Origin: Pontederia crassipes
Taxonomy: Eukaryota > Streptophyta > Magnoliopsida > Commelinales > Pontederiaceae
Direction of reading: 5' to 3'
Length of the DNA: 64,000 bases
NCBI GenBank assembly: GCA_030549335.1
Contig: CM060195.1
Coordinates: 43,716,991-43,780,990, forward strand
The first letter of the stretch is position 1. Each line of letters opens with the position of its first letter. The notes under the pieces are model-generated. The model did no database searches. It saw only the letters and a list, made by a program, of their open reading frames with translations, and was not told the DNA's origin. The position numbers and the translations under genes are program-made. This document shows positions 13,977-27,224 of this stretch, piece after piece.

Positions 13977-13984
13977 TATTTATA
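13977..13984 (-). promoter_or_regulatory. Probable TATA box of CTP synthase
   Basis: TATAAATA on the minus strand about 180 bp upstream of the CTP synthase start codon, with a purine/pyrimidine-rich likely 5' UTR between. Confidence 0.55.
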
Positions 13985-14775
13985 GGCTGAGACCTGAGAG
14001 ACGAGGGAGGGAAACAGGAGTTTTAATAATAAAAAATGTACTTTTCTTATCGAAATATGTTTTTTTTCTGATTTTATAAAAAATAGATATGACTTGAAAA
14101 CTTAAAAAAAATATAATCAACTAAAAAATTTTACCCCCTACTTTAACCGCGCTCCGTTTTTTTTTTGTATTTTAGGATTAGTATTTATTCTTCTGGTTTT
14201 TAAAACAAAGAATCTTATTTTGCTTAAAAAAGTCTACTCATTAGGAGCATTATCTTGTAATCATAATAAAACGTCTAGAAATTAAATTAGTTAAAATTTT
14301 AAATCAAATGAATTAGAAAGGGTTTTTACTCAATGAAATTACGTTGTTGTATTTTCGTATCCCTAAATTATAATTTATAATTTCGGATCCCTGAATTAGT
14401 TTTATTTTGACGCCAGTCCTCCCATCTCCTTCCGACAAGTTTTTGGTTAAATTATTTTTTCATTGTTACTAAATTACGGTTTTGCCCATAATTATTTTTT
14501 ATTATCACTAAATTCCCGTTTTGCCCCTCCTAAACAAATTATCAATATATCTTATTAAAAAAAATAAAAAAGGCATATAGAAATAAGACAACCTAGTGGA
14601 GGAGGGGTTATTGCAATGTCAATGGTAGGATTAAGCACAAGGCGGGATGATTCCACTTCAAAAGATCTAAATTCATCCCCGATCCAATTTTAATAATATA
14701 GTATATGAATATATTATATTAAGTATGTATTATTTATATATTATAATATCTTTTTAAAAATATTTTGATGTATAA

Positions 14776-14857
<82 letters not shown>
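14776..14857. repeat. (AAT)n microsatellite
   Basis: About 27 uninterrupted AAT/ATA units in AT-rich intergenic DNA upstream of CTP synthase. Confidence 0.95.
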
Positions 14858-16068
14858 TTTATAAGCTATAATTAATTTAAAATATTTTAAAATATAAACT
14901 TAAATTCAGATAATTGAATCGTTTTGATTTATTTTTGGATTAATTTGAAATGACTCAAGTCAGGACCCAACCGAGATTGATTTTGGCATCGGGTTTAAAT
15001 TTTTTTATATTTGATCAAAATCAGACTAAGATCACAAGAGAAATGAAAATCTAACTTCAAGTAAAAAGCAAAAATAATAAGCTAAGATAAACAAGAAATT
15101 GCATAACAATTATAAAATTCTAATTTAATAAGACTCCTACAATAGATCTTGACACTTGAAAAAAAAATCATCTTCAAACTCTGATAGTATAAAGCGACAT
15201 GATTCGAGATATTTGACTAACTTTGCCAATGCAATGCAAAAATGACGTTAATTTTCATTTTTTTATTTTTCGATGAGTAAAAACGAAGATGACTATAGGT
15301 TTAATGAATTAGGATAAGTATAGTAGTCCTAAAAATGGTGGGTCTCGGCTGAAAAAAAATTCTCGATTGATGGAAATTACCTCTACACCAATTTAGTCCA
15401 TTAACTTCACTTTGTACCCTAATTGCCTCCAATTTTCATAATTTTTTCATTAATAATCTCTAATTTGTTCGACTATTGTTATTGTTTCAATTTTGTTTTA
15501 CAAACTTAAGGCATTGATGGATGCCATAACTTAGAAACAAAATATTGGTTTGTAAATGGTCAAAAAGGTTGTGAAGGAAAGAGTCGTTGAAGGTAATGTT
15601 CATATAAGATAATGTTATGGAATAAAAATGGACTAGAGTAAAACTATGAAGGACGTGAATGAAGTTTATGACTGAGAAAACTAACGTAGATATTACTTGA
15701 CACAATGAGGTAGCAAAAGATGGATGTTAGATAGTCAATGATGAGATATAGCAAAGGGAAAGCAAATAATATCAAAATCAATCATGAAATTTATAATCCA
15801 CCAATATACTAATATGTATTTCAAATTACAACAAAATTAATTCTTGACTGTCTAGTAAAAAGAACACGAAGTTAATTCATTTAAGGGGAAAGTATGAAAT
15901 CTTTAATTATTTTATAGTTTCACAATGAAACTTTAGCTAAAAAAAATAATAGTAACAAATGCATCAAATTAATATTAAAAAATAAGTTTACTAATAATTC
16001 AAAGAGAAAAATTAATATGTACAACTACACCTATATATGGGTAGAGAGCTTCTAGTTCAAAATTATTT

Positions 16069-16099
16069 GGGGGGGTGGGGGGGGGGGGGGGGGGGGGGG
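16069..16099. repeat. Poly-G tract
   Basis: A run of about 30 G with a single T interruption (16076), in otherwise AT-rich DNA. Such runs can form G-quadruplexes and are prone to sequencing length error. Confidence 0.9.
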
Positions 16100-19000
16100 T
16101 ATTTAAACTTAGTTATAGATCTACATATTCATTTTCTCTCATCTTAAAGTCATAAGACTCCTACCTCACGAGATTTACTAATTGTTTTGACATTTTATAT
16201 CAAATAATATCATAATATCATACATGATAAGTAAAATTATAGGAAATTTTATTCTATGCAATCACATGCATATATTTCATCATGTCTTCTGAATTTCCTC
16301 TCATAACTAGGCCTTACTTTTCTACCATCGAGGCTTTCATTTCTCATATGTAATCATGTAATATATCTTTCTCCAAACATACATATCCTTTTCAAAATGT
16401 CATTGTCTTTTCATTAATATTGAAGCTGAACGAATGTAGAAGATAAAGAGTTATTTTAGAAGAAAAAAACATATCACATATAAGAAATTAACATCAAGAA
16501 GAATTGAAAAAGTTGACTTTTCATCCTTAACAAGATAAAGATTCCTATGTGGTCTCTAAAATGTTTATCAACATCTCTCACGATCTCAAGACAACCATTG
16601 CCTTCTTTGTTAATTTCCTTGGTTTCTCTCTTTTGTTCCCTTTCTTCGTTGGAATGTGGACTATCATGTCTCTCTTGCATATAAACTATGATATGAAAAG
16701 GAAGAACCAAAGAAACCAAAATAAAAAAGGAAAATAAATTAATCATTACGTACATTACATCCCATAACTCACATAAATTCATACGTGCAAACACACAACA
16801 CTATGAAAGTTCTATGTGCAAGAACGTAGAATAATAAAATAGTTCTTTTATTGTCGAGATAAATACACACCTACAGGATAAAGTTCATTCTCAATACTTT
16901 ATTTACCTTTTCCGTTTCATGTGCAATGGCACAACTAATTTCATAAGTACTTTAACATGGGTAATTGATTGCACATACATGACATATAGATAAAAAGATA
17001 GTAGTAGATACATATATATAATTGTTCTTAGTTCAATATACTAGTAGTCAAAAGTTCAATTGAGATTGAAGAATTTAATTTAAGGGGCAGTAGTGTTTGA
17101 TTACAATATTTTTCCAAATATAAATGGACTTTAAGGCACAATCTTAGTATATATATATTTTTACCAAAATTCATAGTTTATTATCCATAACTACTTAACT
17201 TTAGTAGTTGCACCAAATTTCTTGTTCGCTACTTGGCATGCATTGATAGCGTGCGTGAAGCACGAGGTGAGAATAATTAAAAAAATCATACATTTTGTTG
17301 TGCCCTTTATATCCTCCCACAACTAGCTATTTCATGCCATCAGAGTCCATCTTCTCATTTGTTCTCCAACGAGTACCTTCTCTTTGTCTTTAGAAGCAAT
17401 GGAGGTAGAATCCACTTCGATTCTCCCAAGCCTTTCCTTGAAAAAAAAATCGGCATTGCCTCAACCTAAAACATCAAAGCTCTATGAGTCATATTTCTGT
17501 GGTAAGGCTATGTTTGATATATGGATGAAAACATCTCAATGACAAGTATGGTGATCAATCATCACCATAAATGATGCTACCATTCTTGAACATGTGATGA
17601 AGATTCTTGGATGGTCGCCAAATTGTTTGTCGATCTCTCCAAAGTGTTGGTCTTCAAGACGATATCATCATCACCATCTTCCTCGTAAGTGTCATCCTCT
17701 ATCGCTTCCTTTCTCTTCTTGCTATTGATATTTCCCCTTTTTTGCTATTAGGGATTTTCCCTAAGCTTTCACTTTTTAGTTTTGTGTTGATTTGGATCGC
17801 TTGGATTAATTATCAAAATTTTAATTAAACAACACTAGAGTAGAACACAAGACCTTTACTTCTAGAAATAGAGAACCTATTCAAAGTATATGGAAATGTG
17901 TTAATAAAAAATAGAAAAGTAGTATGCTTGTATTTAATGTGCATACTTAGTTGTTGGTTATGGATATATACATGCTGGATGACTTTATCATCCATTTTCT
18001 AAAATGTGAATTTGTTGAGATTTTAGTCTACTTAATAGGCAGGTACACTAAGTTAGGAGTCTTACATCCTTATTTTAACTTTTGCTTTGATTAGAATCAT
18101 GCCTTTTTTAGAAGGACCTTCCTTTCCATACTTGAGGTAAAAGGATGGAAATTTAAGTGTGCATTTTTTAAGTGTGAATTTTGGTTTTAGAATCTTCTAG
18201 GTTTAGATTCTTTTAGGTTTAGACGACTCTAGCTAACTGACCTAACTTAGTTTGCATAGTCGGTTTTCTTAGGACAAGATTTTCTTTGGTTCCTTGGATG
18301 ATTAGAAATAATATTCCTATATGAGTGAGGTAATTTAAATAGATTATCATTTATTTAGTTGAAAATATCTAAGACTCATCAAATTATCACATTTGGTTGC
18401 ACTTATTACAGAAAAATTTATTTATCTAATAATTTTAATTATAAACCCATTGGTAATCCAAATATTTGAATAACCATAAGGAATGTCTATTCAGATTACT
18501 AACCGAGTGATATGTATTTTGACAAAAAAAATGATCATTCAATCAAACTCTCAATTTTTTTTACTTTATAAGAAAATAATTCCTTTATACTCTCAATTCC
18601 TTATCCATTCTCCTTTTTATATTTAGAAAATGTAAAAAAATTTTTTGAGGGTATTTTAGTAATATTTTCTCTAATATTTTGTGTAATAAGTTATATTATC
18701 AGTATTTATCAAATATTATAATTTGATATTATCAGTAATTTAAAATGAGATATCTATGTTAGCGGTGATTCAAATTAATGATTAATTAAATTAAAATGTG
18801 CCAAACAACTTAAAGTATTTTTTGGGGAACAATCTTTGTAAGTATAAAAATTATCTAGGCTCATTGGGGTGAACTTGTTTCCTTACAATAAACATGTGGC
18901 AATCTAAATATTAATTCAGCCGCAATGATACAAAAAATATAAATTAAAAATAAAGAGTCCTCTTGATCAGAGTGTAAGGAATGTGTCATTGTATTGTATC

Positions 19001-19194
19001 CCTATTCTCTTATATAATCTAAATTGCCCAACAGTTCACAAGTAGCAAAATGAATCTATCATGATATGTGTCAATCCAATCTATTATTAAACGGACGATC
19101 TCAATTTTTTCTTTCATATTTTCTCCTGTCATACTTAAATAAGTAAAGCATTACAAAAATATCATGATAGATTGCATGATACAACATCGACGAC

Positions 19195-19494
<300 letters not shown>

Positions 19495-20839
19495 AACAAT
19501 AATAATATATGAAATGTTTTATTAGTCTTAAAATGAGATATTTGTCCATGAATATGCTTTAGCTGGTATATAAATTCTACACCATTAGATGTGAATTTAT
19601 GATTAAATTTCATACGTTTAAACTAAAATTACAAAAAATATCAGAATGTGGCATCTTGATTAAGGGTATTATGGTAAAAACCAACGATCTTATAGAAAAG
19701 TAGGGTTATTTGTTTTTACTCGACTATTTCCGCTTTCCTTCCTAAAGTGAATAATTCACTTCACTCGAACTATTTCAACGTTTCGATTTCAACCCATGTC
19801 ACTTTTCTTTACAACAAAATAAATATTATATACATCGGATTACATATATCTCAGGATAACAAAAAAAAAATAGTTGGAGAGATAAAATGCCACATTATTC
19901 CAAATATAAACTCCTTTTTTTTTAAAAAAAAATCTACCTTTTACGCAAAGTTGAGGCCACTTTTGTCAGCCAACCACTTTAACCCCCGGTAGTTGCACCC
20001 AAGCCCTTGTTTGATGCATATAGCACGCGTTGAACGTGGCATTGCGCGAGGTGCGTGATGAACAAATCTCGTGCATGCATGCGTTGGATCCTTATCCACT
20101 TTTAATGTGTTTACGTGTGTGTTGTGACATGAACAGATATAATAAGTCCTAATGGTTGTTGCATGCAACAGCAAAAAGAGGGAGAAAGGGCATAAAAAAA
20201 GTGACCTGTGCACCTAAAAATTAGCTGCTAATAAGCTTCCAAATTGTTTGGTGTCTGCAGTCAGTGGTTACAAAGTAAGATCACGAGAAAAAAACCCTCC
20301 ACAAATTGGAGCTTGTGGGGAAAATTGTGGGGGCCATTTGATTTTATTTCCAAATTATATATAATTGTTTCTGAAATTTTATTTGCGTAATTAAATATTT
20401 GGATAAAAAATTAATGTTAAATTTCACATCGTCGCGATTAAAAAAGAATGAAGTATGTCTCGTATGAGACATAAACAAATTTCATTCTATATGGTAGGTA
20501 AATGGATCTCTCTGCTGCTTCGCAATTGGTGCAACTTTTTTCCAACTTAATTAATTTGATTTCAGCGCCGACGTGTACATCCATCCTGCTCCCCTGTCAC
20601 TAACAAGTTTTGTTGAGTTACAGAAGTATCACAACTTTTATTGTATGCAAACAACAAATGGATCAGTATTTCATTTTTTTTTAAATTCTTCTCTGTTTCA
20701 AATTTGGGGATTTACAACTATGCCTAATGTTGAAAATCTGACTCGTGTAAATATATTATCAAATTAAGTAGAGGAATACGTATTCACTATTTAATTTCGT
20801 AAAGCAGATTAAGATATGAGGAATAGATCAAGTGTTATT

Positions 20840-20841
<2 letters not shown>

Positions 20842-20881
<40 letters not shown>
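20842..20881. repeat. (TA)n microsatellite
   Basis: About 20 TA units in intergenic DNA. Confidence 0.9.
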
Positions 20882-20885
<4 letters not shown>

Positions 20886-23861
20886 CCGTTTGTTCTGATT
20901 ACATTGTCTGCTTAAGAAAAAATAGACTCGAAACAAAAAGAAAAGGCGAATTCCTCGGAGAAGAATTTTCCTTTTGACTAAATAAATTAACTTGTTTTAA
21001 AAATTAAAAGAACTTTTTCTTTTCTAACAAATCGTTATTCCCGATATCATTTATGCAGTAGACAATAAAGATGAACATGTTTCCAAATTCCAAGAATTCA
21101 TTCTCAAAAGTGTACGATTTTATTTTATCTGAAAGTTAACAAGAAACCAACATGCTTCACAGTATATTCATTATATAATTCTTTGTAAAAAGGTTGTGTT
21201 GCTCCTAGTATTAAAAATTTCACATTATTCAACAATTAAGTCACTTCAACTTTGGTATCTTTTAGTTAAGACTTAATTAATCTTCACAATATTGTTGTTA
21301 TCTAGAAAATATGCGTTATCACGATAAATTAATTTAAGGTATTTATACTTAATATCCGCTATACAGCAGTTTACTGCTCTATTAAACCCTAATTAACAGA
21401 TATAGAAGTAGCTTTCATATGATAGTAGAGGACATTTTCTTCACGGAAAAGTACTTATTAAAAAGAACTATTGTATACACATGAATCTACAACCTATAAT
21501 TAATATTTTGAGAAGAGAGAGATCAAAGGAATCCAAAAGATGTAGACCAGAAGAATTGACAAAGGCAGCTGACACATTGCCTTAACAGCGTGACAGCAAC
21601 AAGAACATTGCAATCGCTTATCTAGCAGCAAAAACAAGATGCACGTATTATTAAATTTTTTGTGACCTCCAATTAAGACGAGTTCCTTCTGCAAGACAAG
21701 GGCGTAATTAATTTGACTCTCCCAGTTGTTTCAATTAGTTGGACATTAATCTTGAGAGGAAAAAAATATTAAGTGGAATTAATAAACTTATTGACCTTAA
21801 TTAACTTAAGCCAATAACTTTGCTACCCCTCTATCTTAAAGAAAAAAATAATACTCGTAATGTGCTTTTATCCAGTGCATTCTTTGTGCAAATACAAATT
21901 AATGCTCTTTTTATAACAATATCTCTGTTAAAAATTATGCGCATTTACTTATGTTATGAACTCTCGTAATTAATAAATTTTTTATACACATATTTTGCAC
22001 GCTCTTACACAATAAATTAAGTTACGAATATTCTTGCGTTTCCTTTTTGTTTTATTAGTTAAACATTATTAGGTGCGGCTACAAAACAATCATATTTAAT
22101 TGTGATATTTACTACAAGTCTAAGGACATTATTTTCAATGGTTGACATATTGAATGACACATAAGAACAGCGTAGATATGCGGATTTTATAAATTCTCCA
22201 ATGGATAATATTTTATTCGTGTATGCTAATTAGGTCATTAACTACCAAAAATGCTGAAGCCAATTCAACTTTGAGTTCTTCTCATGGTTTTCTCTAACGG
22301 CAAGTGAGATCCCTTAAACTTTTGGTTCAGATAAAATTGGCACTCAGATTCCTTTTTTGCCCACTATCTTAGAGCCTATCACGATTCTTTCTATCCTAAT
22401 TCTGAATTAGTTGGGTACTAATACTCGGAATGCACTAAAAAAAAAGTCTTATTTCGATTTTAGTAGGACCTTTCAAAACTCAATAATCTTTCTTACAAGT
22501 GGAAAATAAGTAGAAACTCTGATCAAACTTTTCTTAAAGCAGAAAATAAAGCGTATTGAATTATTGAATAGTGTATGGCTTTACACTATTTAAGAAGGAA
22601 AACAAATATTTGTGAACGGAAAACAAGTGCAAATCGATTTGGGTTCGATTTTTTTTTGTTTTTTTAAAAAATTATTTGAATCAATTAAAAAATAAAATCA
22701 TTATAAAATATTTAGAAAAAAATAAAATCATCTTCTAGCAGGAATTTTTTGATTAATTTTTCAGACACCTACTTGATACAATGACATTTTAAAATTTTGG
22801 AAAAAAATAATATCCATATATATATAATATTACGAGTAAAGTTTAAAACTACTCAACTTTATCAAATAAGAATTTCCAAATTATAATATAAGAATATGAA
22901 ATCATACAAAACTACATGAATATACGTCATGAATTAATAATATAAATAAAATATGTATAGATAAAAAAAACAGGTCCCTCAAACCCCTATGATTTTTTTT
23001 TTTCGATGAGATCCTATATAGATAGAGAGGCTCCTAATAATTCTAGTTTTTTTTTTTCGACGATAGATGTCTTATATTCTTCGGATTTTTCTTACCCATG
23101 ATTTATAACGAAAATGTCTTTCCTCAAATAGATTAGATGCAATTTTACATTCAAATTTGTGTAACATTCAACTAGCCCTTATGTATAGACTCAAGTTAAA
23201 TATGCATTGTGCATAACTGAGGATAAAACAAAAATATCATATGAAAAAAAGAGAAAATAATTAAGCATATACTGGCAATTTGGATAAAGTAAAGTTGGAC
23301 TTAAAGTATTCTGATGTGTCGTTATAAATTTAGCGATTGCTGAATAAAAACAAAACAAATTGTCAGTGACAGGCATAGTGTTCAGAACTTCTGAATGAAC
23401 ATGTGCAAGTTCAAGAATTAAATTTATGATTGAGATTATTGGCCTATTCATTTTTTCCATATTATCATTATTGCTACTGATATATTTCACTTGTAGTAAT
23501 ACAAAATTTAAACTAATTAATTTGATAACCCGTTGCAGGCAATTCATTTATATTATTAATATAATCCGCACCAGACTCACACAATAACAAGGTTGAGATG
23601 TTTTACTAATTAACCAAACAAAAGATATTAATTAGAAAAAATATGTAAAGAAACATCTAATAAGAAAACCATTTAGGGTTCCAAACACTTTTGTTATAAC
23701 TTATAAGCAAACCCACTGCTGCATCCAAATAAATAAATTTGCTAGCCAGTTGCTGATATTTGGGCCAAATATAAGCATAAAATGACCATGGCCCAAGATG
23801 CACTCACTATATACATTTAAGTAGTCTTCTAAACCGATGACAAACCTCAACATATGCAGCA

Positions 23862-26030
23862 TTATTCAGAAAACTTCAGCAGATCTGTCTCACACCCAAG
23901 ATACTGCAGAGGGAGCCTCATCGCTGAAGGACCCATGTCCCTCATGAGCTGGGTCGTCGATGGTGGATTGCACTTGTTTTGATGGAACAGCTGGTCAAGG
24001 TTTTGGTTTGAGGAGGCGAGGAGCTTGTCCAAGATGGACCAGTCTCCATTAAACCTCTCGTGTGGGAGTAGTCCTCCGCCTGATGTTAGCTTCATTAGGT
24101 TCTGGGAGCACTCGAGGTGTTCCAATGGGTTCATGGTTACTGGATGGACGTAGGGTGCAGGGATGTTGGATTCTGAGCTCATGAGCTGGGGGAGGTGCAT
24201 GGAGGTGTTCATGTATGGGAAGTCGCATGGGGTTTGCAACCTTTGCTTCTGCTGCTCCATTTGGCGTGTCGGTGCGCTCTCCCGCAGTGCGTTGAGCTCT
24301 TCATCCTCTAGGACTAATGCCTCTGGTGGGATGCTTCCTTGATGGATTTTTTTCTTGAAAACCCTACACACAACCCATCCTTCTTCCTGCTCAGGTTGGA
24401 GAAAGAACAAATACGACATCAGTTCATATATACAATTCCATCAGTCACTCCATCTCAAGCTCATAAATAATATTGAGTTGTAGTACACAAATGACAAATG
24501 TGCTGTAGATTAAGCTGTCCAGCCGGTTTCTTGCTATGCATAGAACCATGTGACTCAGTGATATTAGGCTAAAATTATGCAAAAGAAAACAACTTGAGAT
24601 ATGTCCCGAGGGTCAGCTAAGAACTTAGTAAGCTCAACCTCTTTGAATCTTGAAACCCCCAGATATGGAAGCACAAGGGCAACTAAGTAGTAATCCAATA
24701 AGAAGGAAACCTACATTAGCTAGCTCTGCATGGGTAGCATATATGAAGTTGGGAAACACTGAACAATATCAGACAGTTCATGAGATAAACAAGATTTCAC
24801 AAAACTCAAATTATTGGCTTATTCATCAAGCAGTCACAAGTATAACAACAACAACAACAAAGCCTTATCCCACTAGGTGGGGTCGGCTATATGGATCATA
24901 CGACGTCATTCCGCTCTATTAGTAACCAAATCTTTCGGTATATTATTCACCAATAGATCTTGCTCTATTAGTTCGCCAAGTGTCCGCCTTGACCTCCCTC
25001 TCCCTCTTTTAATCGGACTCCAGATTATTTGATCTACTCTTCTTACTGGCGCATCTAATGGTCTTCTCTGAACATGACCAAACCATCTCAAACGATTCTC
25101 TACCATTTTTTCACTAATAGGAGCCACTCCGACTAGTTCACGTATATGGTCATTCCTAATCTTATCTAATCTTATATGACCACACATCCATCTCAACATC
25201 CTCATTTCGACTACCCCTACTTTACGTTCATATTGTCCCTTCATAGCCCAAGCAGGCACAAGTATATCTTGGATAATTTTAAATATATATCGTGCGTCTA
25301 TAAAAGATATACAATCTTGAAGAATATTAATCATTTGTCTTTTTAGTAGAAGATGGGGAAGGAGTACTTGACCAAGCAAGTGAACTACAGAATATGTTAT
25401 ATATCATTCAGAGTAAAAGGAAACATAAAATAACCCTACCTGAGCTTCTGAACTCTCATCATCCAGGCGGTATTCATGCATGATCCAGTCGGTCTTCTTG
25501 CCATGAGGAGCCCTTCCAGTGTAGAACACTAGGGTTTTCCTCATGCCAATCCTCTTTGAGTTGCTAAGGTGGATGGCCTTGTCCCTTCCGGTGGCCTTCC
25601 AGAAACCAGCAGTCGTCGCACGGTTGGTGCGGGTTCCAGTCGGGTACTTCTTGTCCTTATGGCTGAAGAAGTACCACTCATTCTGTGGCCCAGTTCCAAT
25701 CCTACATCTATCTGCATGAAATCAGACCAAAACATTAGCTTCCAGTTTAACTACCATTCATGGCACAGGATGCATGCATGTTACATGTCCATGTTCTAGA
25801 CTTCCAGTATATGAGCGTGTTACTGCTCTTTCTTTCAGACATTAAAGATGGAGACGAAAGTTACCTTTGAGATCCCAGGGCTCAAGTTTGTTGAGGTCGA
25901 CATCTCGTATGACATCAAGATCGATTACTTCATAGGCTATCTTCTTCCTCAGGTAGTAGTACAGGAGCTCCTCATCTGTTGGGTGGAACCGGAAACCCGG
26001 CGGCACAGTGATCAGCTGCCCATTAACCAT
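23862..26030 (-). CDS. NAC domain transcription factor, SOMBRERO/BEARSKIN-like, 3 exons
   Basis: Nuclear DNA-binding regulator. The closest family I recognise is SMB/BRN1/BRN2, which controls root-cap maturation and cell-wall modification. Exons (minus): 26030-25865, 25711-25440, 24386-23862, giving 166+272+525 bp and 320 residues with GT-AG introns. The NAC domain spans about residues 9-158: [21 protein letters not shown] (subdomain A), [19 protein letters not shown] (B), [17 protein letters not shown] (C), [12 protein letters not shown] (DNA contact), [20 protein letters not shown] (D) and [12 protein letters not shown] (E). DKAIH and FYTGRAPHG favour SMB/BRN over the VND/NST clade. The C-terminal activation region contains [11 protein letters not shown] and ends in ETDLLKFSE, also SMB/BRN-like. 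The start is the first ATG; a TAA lies in frame three codons upstream. Intron 2 carries a LINE fragment. A 5' UTR intron (about 26195-26045) is plausible from splice-like sites. Confidence 0.92.
24848..25285 (-). mobile_element. 5'-truncated LINE (RTE-like) tail in NAC intron 2
   Basis: The minus strand codes for the C-terminal tail typical of plant RTE-type LINE polyproteins: [21 protein letters not shown], then [14 protein letters not shown] and [17 protein letters not shown]. It is followed by a 3' UTR (gccgaccccacctagtggga...) ending in a (TTG)n tail, the usual 3' end of this LINE type and of SINEs that borrow it. The reverse transcriptase and endonuclease parts are absent, as expected of 5' truncation. 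It lies within intron 2 of the NAC gene on the same strand and leaves both splice sites intact. I found no clean target-site duplication. Confidence 0.8.
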
Positions 26031-26405
26031 ACTCACTTAAGCTCCTGAGACCTGACTCATGTATGATCCAATGAGAAAACTTGAGCAGCCAAAAGCAAGA
26101 CAAGAAAATAACACACATATATAACAGATCAAGAAAACGAGAACAGAAAAAAGATAATGAACTACAGAAGAACGCAAAGGAAACTAGCAACACACCTTTG
26201 AGACTTAAAGGGCTGAGAGCTTCCGTGTTCTTGATCTAAGTAACAGCAACACAGGACAACAGGGAAAGCCAAGTGAGGGGTAAAGGCCAGAGCTCTTGGC
26301 TTGTTCTAGCACAAGAAGATGAGGGTTTTTAGAGAGGAAGGGGGAGGGTAACTAAGCTCAAGATGAATATCTCACAAGACAGCAGCAGCAGTAGTGAAAG
26401 ATACA

Positions 26406-26414
26406 CATATATAA
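26406..26414 (-). promoter_or_regulatory. Possible TATA box of the NAC gene
   Basis: A TTATATATG-like motif on the minus strand about 380 bp upstream of the start codon. It fits a leader interrupted by the proposed 5' UTR intron. Weak evidence in AT-rich DNA. Confidence 0.3.
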
Positions 26415-27193
26415 AAAATGTATTTGTGTAGCTGTGAGTAATTGTAGCAAATAGGCACAGTGTGTAGGCTGACAGTCAGAGTGCCTGGGTCTTGGATTAT
26501 TTTGGCCGGTCTAATGAGGATGAGGAGGGATTGTCTGTTGAATAGGGGACCTGGCCAGAAAATCGCCTCATTAAGTGTAAGAAAATGTCCATACCTGCTG
26601 CTGTCAGGTTAATCCAAAGGTCAATAATGGACCGACTGTATGCAGTTTCTGAAAAAAGAAAAGAAAAGAAATCTCATTTAGATTGGTCAGTCAGAGGGAA
26701 TTTCTTGTTCCACTTTTTTTTTTCTTTTTTTGAGGAGGATTATAAGTTCCAACTTCCAACTACTGTCATTCCATATATATTCCATTTCTATTCTCCCCAT
26801 CTCTCCTTCTATTCCCCACCCAAGAATATTATTTTATCCATTATGTTATGTTGCTCTCTCTTGTGATCCCAATGTCTCCCCCATCTTATTTTAATGATCT
26901 AGTCCTTAATGGTGCTTAGCTGTATTTAGGGAAATTTCGGATTTGCCTGCCAGTTTTTTTTTCTTTCTTTTGTGTGAATTATAATATTCAAAAGTTTGAT
27001 GCTGACTCGTAGTTACCTCATTCAAAAACTCATTCCTGCCATAATTTCCCACAAAGTTTAATTCGAGTTTAGGTGTTAACTAGTTTTCAGAAGAACAAAA
27101 TTATATTATATTATTTTTACTTTCGACTAATTTGTACTGTCTCGGATTAATGATAGATGAAATTTTCTACAAAAATATTGTGTATACTTAAGT

Positions 27194-27224
<31 letters not shown>

